From Aphelocoma coerulescens (Eukaryota > Chordata > Aves > Passeriformes > Corvidae), in NCBI RefSeq assembly GCF_041296385.1, contig NC_091023.1, positions 6,510,924 through 6,574,923 of the forward strand: a stretch of 64,000 nucleotides of DNA. The letters run 5' to 3'. Numbering within the stretch: position 1 is the first letter of the stretch; each line of letters starts with the position of its first letter. Shown one piece after another: positions 58,400 to 64,000 of the stretch. Made by a program: the position numbers and the translations under genes. The notes beneath the pieces were generated by a model. That model searched no databases and was not told the origin of the DNA. It was given only the letters and a program-made list of their open reading frames with translations.

Positions 58400-58619
58400 G
58401 GCAGCAGCGCCCGTATCCCGTTTCCTGGTGCTGCCGCCCGCGCTGGGTGCACGCCCTGAAGTTTCGAAACTGACCCCGCGTACTGTTGAGGAGGCGCCGG
58501 GTTACAAAGCAAAGTGCAGCCGCAGGAGAGCGTAAGGCTGGAGGTTTCTCCCGCACCGGCCGGCCAGCGTCAGTCTGAATAACTACAACAATGATTAAGA
58601 ATTTTTGAGCTCTTAAAGG

Positions 58620-61600
58620 TATGTTCTCAGGAACAGTAGTTCCCGATACGGTAACATACGATTGCTTTTCATGCCAACTGTTTAAAGAAGTTTTTCATAT
58701 TTATTAAAAATATTTGTTCCATCTGTTCAAGCAAAACATTCGGAGACAGTGACGTTTCCCATCTTAGAGTAACAAAGGATTAAATAAATTCTTGTACATC
58801 GGTCACACAGGTTTTCACTCAGGCCCCTGCACCATCCATCCTACACTGGTGAGAGAACCGGAGCTCTGAGTTGCTACAGTTCAGCAGTAGGATAACCCAT
58901 TGCTATACACTTCGGCTCTGGTCCAATCTCCACATCTTCCAAGGCTAAGCAGAGCAATCAGTAGCTGAGAATTTAATGTTACTTTATCCATATTCTGAGC
59001 GTTCTCTGTCTGCACTATGGTATATGGCTTTGCAAAGAAGGAACTGAGAACGTGCGAAAGCACTCTCTGGTGCCAATGCCACGTTCAGGCCTAACAGCAT
59101 TTTACACTCACTGCATACATGCAGTTGCTCCATAGGATGTAACACAGGACAGAGCCATCAGGGCTGCCATTGTTTATCTGCAAAATGAGGTTAATGCCGC
59201 TTCCCTCCCTCACTGTGGTGTTAAGGATAAGTCCATTAGGTACACAGATATTTATGCTCTGACTGTTACAGAAACAGCCTGTGAGTGAAGGACTGTGGAG
59301 TATTTAACTGCTGGAGAGGGAAGGGGGTGGGCAGCGGAAGCATTAGGACCAGATTCTGCAACTGGATTTGTTGCAATGCACAAGTCAGCTTACCAGGATA
59401 CCATTCTTAGTTTGCGCTCCTCTGAGGAGTCTAATTCTAAGATTAAATCTAATTAGGTAGTCTTTGTGTAGTTTGGTCAACTCATTGTTAGGCTTTCACA
59501 TCCAGAATTTCATCGTCTTTCTGTAAGTTCTCTGCTTTAGGGTTAAAGGGATGTAGAATAATATTCTTGGTTTCCATGGGATGTTGTTTTTCATGTTAAG
59601 TGCCAAAAATATCCATCCCTGGCTGTGTGCTGAGGGCTGTGGTCTCTTACCATAGACTCAAACTAAGGCACTTCAAAGCAAAACCTTGAGGTCCACACTC
59701 TCCCCCCACCCCGTCAGAGTGCAGACATGAAAAGGATGGCAAACTATGGCACTGTGTTAGAGCTGAATGAGTTTCCAGGACACACATTCCCCACTGCAGC
59801 AGAGCATGCCAGTCCTGGCAGGAAGAGAGTAACCACTACCACCACCACAAATAACCAGTACCTTCTCCACCCTAGTAACTACCAGAGGCATTACTTGAGG
59901 TCTGCTTATTTTAAAGGGTTACTAATCAGTTGTTTCAGTCAAGCTTATGGGAATAATTTTTAAGTTCTATTCATACCACCTTTTAGCAGTATACAGCTTT
60001 ATATTTAATGTACCAAAAACCAGGCTAAGCAGTGTTACTCAAAACTGAGCAAGTTCAGTCCAAATTCTGCAGCTTCCAGAAAATTGGCACAAGAGAAATC
60101 ATGTGTGTAGATACAAATTAATCCAGACACCTCCAATTTGAAATAACAAGAACACAGGCACGTGGCTTCTAAAGCAGTGAATTTTGCTTTTGACTCATTG
60201 GCTCATCTGTTAAGGAACAAAGCAAAATAAAGTTGTTGCAAAATTTTACAGGTCCTACATGTTTGGTTTTAAGGTCACTCTGTCTGATAAGTAGTTATAG
60301 CATAAGAGTTTTTATAGCAGCAGGAGTAAAATATGTATATGCACACACAAACAGTTCTAAAGAACACAAAGATTGTAAGAAAAGCATTAAAATGGTTGTG
60401 TTTTTTTTCCCAGCTTTGTTTATTCCCTCTGTGTGTAACACACAGTTGTAACTCTTGGAGCATGGCGAGAACAAATCATTCATATATTAAGCAAGCCCTT
60501 TCTATGTGTGCCTCACGGTGTGACACACCAGGTCCCACACTGGCACTCCTCCAAGGCGGCTCTGCCCTGGCGAGGTGGGGCACTGCTTTAAACGCTGCCC
60601 GGCTCCCTCGTGCGGTCTCGCCAGGAAAATGCTGCTCTTTGTGTGTTTTTTTTTTATGGAATCCCTCTGCTTCTCAGACTTATATTAGTAGATTTTTAGC
60701 CACACATGTAAATGCCGAACCTTTTCGCAGCATACTTTAAAAAGTAGAATTTTTGCTTAACTGAAGCATTTCAGTCAATTCTGATAAGCAGCAACGTATT
60801 GGCAGTATCTACCTTTTTGAGGGGGAAAAATCAAGTCTTTCAGTATGGAAAAATAATAATTTTAGACCATCTGAAAAACTACCTGAGTATTTCTTGCTTG
60901 GATTTGCTAAGGAAATAAGGCTTCTCTTTGTGAATAACTGTGCTTCCCTATCCACTTGTAGAAGTTGCCTGTTCCAAGTTATTCCACAGCACTGGCGGAA
61001 CTGTATATTATTAAAAAGAAAAATAAAAATCAATACTTTACAGCTGGAGCCCACGTCTAATTCTTCATTTCCTAGGTCTAATTACTCACCATTTACAGTG
61101 ACGCTGACAGTCATTGATTCTTGCAAAGATCCGGAAAGGCTTTTTTTGCTAATGAGCAAAAGTCGTCACTCTTACTCTCTGTACAGACAAAGGAAAGGAA
61201 AAAACCCACTTTCCTCATTACCAGTAAATATATGAACAGGTTTTTCTAAAAGCATTGTAGACTGTAGGAACAAACACTAACAAATAGACAGCAATATCAT
61301 ACAGTTTTGAAAATGCTTTGATTAAAATGTTAAGGAATGTAAAAAACACCATAAAGAACTTCAACTCAAGCAGCAAGTTCTTGAAATGTGCTGCAGTTCA
61401 AAAGTCCTTTGCAGAAGTGTCTGCTTGTCGCCAGACAGAAAACCTTCGCTAACAACTTCTGGAAAATGTAGTTTTTCATTCTGTCCCTATTCTTACTGTT
61501 TTCTAAGTATTCTTGTTAAATTCAGTTTCTGTTGGCAAATGCAGTGTAATTTTATATTCCAGATATCTTGAAAAGTGACACATGAAGGAGCCCTGAATTG

Positions 61601-64000
61601 TTCTTTTAGAAGAATACAAATGGAAGGGATGTATCTCACCACTGTACCTACATGCGCTTATCCCCAAGCCCATAGCATGATTTTAGAAGCAAACAGCTCA
61701 GAGCACTCCAGGTCTGAGATCTTGCTGTTTAGTGTGTATTAGCAACTCATTTACTGCAGTCATCCTCACAGAAGGCTGAATGAAGAGAGCTTGAAATTGA
61801 ATTCACAGTGCTGAAAAGGGCTTAAATCTTTCTGCATAACTCAGAGAGTGCTAGTTTGTGATTTCACAGTCTACCTAAGGTGATCAAAGACCTTACACAT
61901 CCACCAAAAGGAACAGTCCTACCACCTCCACTAAGTTAAAAATCAGTGATTATGCAACTGTACTGTTAAGTCAGGTTAGGAAACCAATTTGACTGAAAAT
62001 ATCCCATGAAAGAAGTTTTTGATTGGATTACATCACAGCTGTGGGAGCACAAAAGCCAAACGAAAACAGGATCAAAGAACATATTTTGAGTTGGAGCGAG
62101 GATCCAAGACCAGGAGGAACATCAAATTACAGAGTTAGGCACTTAAAATGAAATTTGCATGTCATTAGGTTAGCATAAGAGAGCTAATAAGAGATGCCAA
62201 GCAGAAAAGTGCATCCTCGTTCTTGCCTACTGTGTTGGATTTATACATCCTCTTCTGCCCTGAAAGAAAGCGATTACATCAGGTTGGGATTCACCATTCA
62301 AAACCATCCACATATTTATGCCAAAGACAGCTTTCACAGGGTTTCTGGGCTGATATAACATTTCACTTTCATCAAGGGATTGGCACCACTGCCACCAAGT
62401 ACTCATGTCTGTGTGGTCTTGACTATTCCTTTTCTCACTCTGCTACTTTCTTGTCCCCTCAGTGAGCCAGTTCAATTTGTTAATCTCTCAGAAAGCTCTC
62501 TGAGTTAGTTTCCTGCCTGTAAACTACTGAATCTGATTCCTTGGTGAGAAAGTACATTCCCAAGTCCAGGTATGGCATGGACAGGGCATTGGAAAGCTCT
62601 TTTAAAGGTAATGAGACAGCAGAAAATATTCCCGCAGCTTTTGATACCTGAAGCGCACTCCTTTCTGGATTAAATGTGCCCATATGTAGCAGGTGTTCTT
62701 GAGACATCCAAATTCCTCAACAGACATCTGAGCATCCAGGCCTGTGACATGGTGCTGGGCCTGTAACACGGTGTATTCCAACCCCTGACTCCCCACTGGT
62801 TCCTAATGCATGCTCCTTGTATTGATTTAAACTCTGCATTTGCTGACCAAAGTCAGTTCACTGACCTCCATCCCATTTATGATCTGGTTTTGGACTCACT
62901 GCTGTAGAGTGAAGTGTTACCGGTCTCTTACTAAAACAGAGTGAGAGACACCTTCCTTTAAAAACAGAATAGGGATAGGGAAACAAGATCTGGGTACTGA
63001 CTTCCCCAGCAGTGAACATTTATGCAATTTTTATTAAATAATCATTACATAAAATGTTGGATTACGTCTTGGCATGGGATTGGAGCTAGACTTGTTCACA
63101 GGTAAACTGACAATCACTGTGCAAGGCAGTCATGCTGCTGCTCTCAGCTACTGGGAATCTAGAGGCACCCTTCTTCCTTACTTTGTTTTCATTTTTAAGA
63201 AATATGATAACATTAACAGATTATAACAGAAACGTTTGTAAGAAATTGGATGCTAAGTGGCAGAATCTGTTTCAGCACATCTACCGCCCTCCCTATCACA
63301 GTCACAGGCCTGACTTCAGCCAGACACTCAGCCATTCCTTCCACTAACAGTACTAATTATAGACCGGTGATTTGTAGTTGTTGAGGAAGGAAGAGCCAAA
63401 TTTTAAATGGGAAAGAGTGTCTTTGTGTATAATTCTGGAGAGTGTCTCTTAATTAAAAACACTTCATTTTCAGATTGAGTTTCCCATTACTCCTCTGTGT
63501 CAATTAATTTTCCGGCTTTAGTTCACACTTGAGCTGTTTTGAACTGCTCGTCGCTGCTACTGAAGTCAGCGGAAGCTTGGGTTTGTTTTCAGGAGAGGGT
63601 GTTCAGTGACTGGCTGAGTTTGCTTCAGGAAGAGAAGCCTGACGTACCTGGCCACACTACTGAAAACAAAGTAGGGATTTTAATAAGCCTTTCAGGCAGA
63701 AGTCCCTTGTACTAAGCCAATTCAAGAGACTTCAGTAAACAAAGTTTTACAGATGTGTCAATAAATAGAAGTTTCTGATAAGCAGTCAGAAAGTCTTTTG
63801 GTTTAATTCTAATAAATTAAAAGGAAAAGAGAAAGGACAGCTCACTTTACACGCTGTCATTGAAACATAGGAGCAGGGGGTGAAGGATTGATACAAAGTG
63901 TGTTTGGATAAATCCCTTTGATATAAACAGCTTTGGCAATTTGCACAAAAGAAGAGAGTAACTAAAGCAAAGAGGGCAGAAATCTTTCCTATCTTTGTGG
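58620..64000. other. Upstream flank, no gene supported
   Basis: AT-rich sequence beyond the CpG island. ORFs are short and unlike known proteins. In mammals the next gene on this side is TRAF3IP1, on the opposite strand. I see none of its N-terminal coding sequence, so it would lie beyond the window. A lone CACGTG occurs near 60159. Confidence 0.55.

Larger units (their letters stand above)
56915..58560. promoter_or_regulatory. PER2: CpG-island promoter of PER2
   Basis: An abrupt change from AT-rich sequence to very high G+C with dense CpG, many GC boxes, two inverted CCAAT boxes and clustered clock elements. It is the only such island in the window and lies at the 5' end of the PER2 exon chain. 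Long ORFs in all frames here (up to 278 codons) come from the lack of AT-rich stop codons and look non-coding. Confidence 0.9.

Noticed and set aside
56840..58512. Many long overlapping ORFs (up to 278 and 268 codons) on both strands
   Set aside because: All lie in the CpG island, where AT-rich stop codons are rare. Their products are Pro/Arg/Gly/Ala rich with no domain, and they overlap in all frames, as non-coding GC-rich DNA does.
1..64000. CRISPR arrays, operons, phage or bacterial mobile systems
   Set aside because: The window is vertebrate nuclear DNA with spliced exons and CR1 repeats. No regularly spaced repeats or bacterial gene organisation were seen.

Overview
This is a stretch of vertebrate genomic DNA, almost certainly from a bird. 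It holds one complete multi-exon gene on the minus strand, and the only recognisable interspersed repeats are CR1 LINE fragments, the characteristic avian element. The gene is PER2 (period circadian regulator 2). I rebuilt it by joining minus-strand open segments bounded by AG acceptors and GT donors. All 22 coding exons join with consistent phase into a 3957-nt reading frame (1318 residues plus stop). No frameshift or internal stop was found, so it reads as an intact functional gene.

Layout from left to right. 1-11.8 kb is the downstream flank, with no gene I can support. About 11.8-14.1 kb is the PER2 3' UTR, ending at an AATAAA with a U/GU-rich element behind it. 14.1-41.6 kb holds the 22 coding exons. 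From the C-terminus these are the CRY-binding/zinc region (14.1-17.1 kb), Ser/Gly-rich and Pro/Phe-rich linkers with an NLS (17.6-20.1 kb), the CK1-binding region with the FASP phosphoserine cluster (20.8-23.4 kb), the beta-TrCP degron (25.2 kb), PAS-B (25.7-31.7 kb), PAS-A (33-37 kb) and the N-terminus (37-41.6 kb). Upstream are a 5'-leader portion of the ATG exon, a non-coding exon at 51.2 kb, and a CpG-island promoter at 56.9-58.5 kb. 58.6-64 kb is the upstream flank, again with no recognisable gene.

The promoter carries the expected clock inputs in dense form: a CACGTT E'-box in a GGTCACGTTT context, two CACGTG E-boxes, three perfect TTATGTAA D-boxes, two inverted CCAAT boxes, a CRE-like half-site and GC boxes. 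The 5' leader contains a splice-spanning 23-codon uORF and a two-codon uORF. The frame upstream of the ATG stays open for about 50 codons, which raises the possibility of non-AUG initiation. The N-terminus carries a four-copy in-frame 15-bp minisatellite (S-S-G-N-D). I found no new defence-like or otherwise exotic system. The points most worth a second look are the promoter architecture, the 5' leader and the N-terminal repeat.
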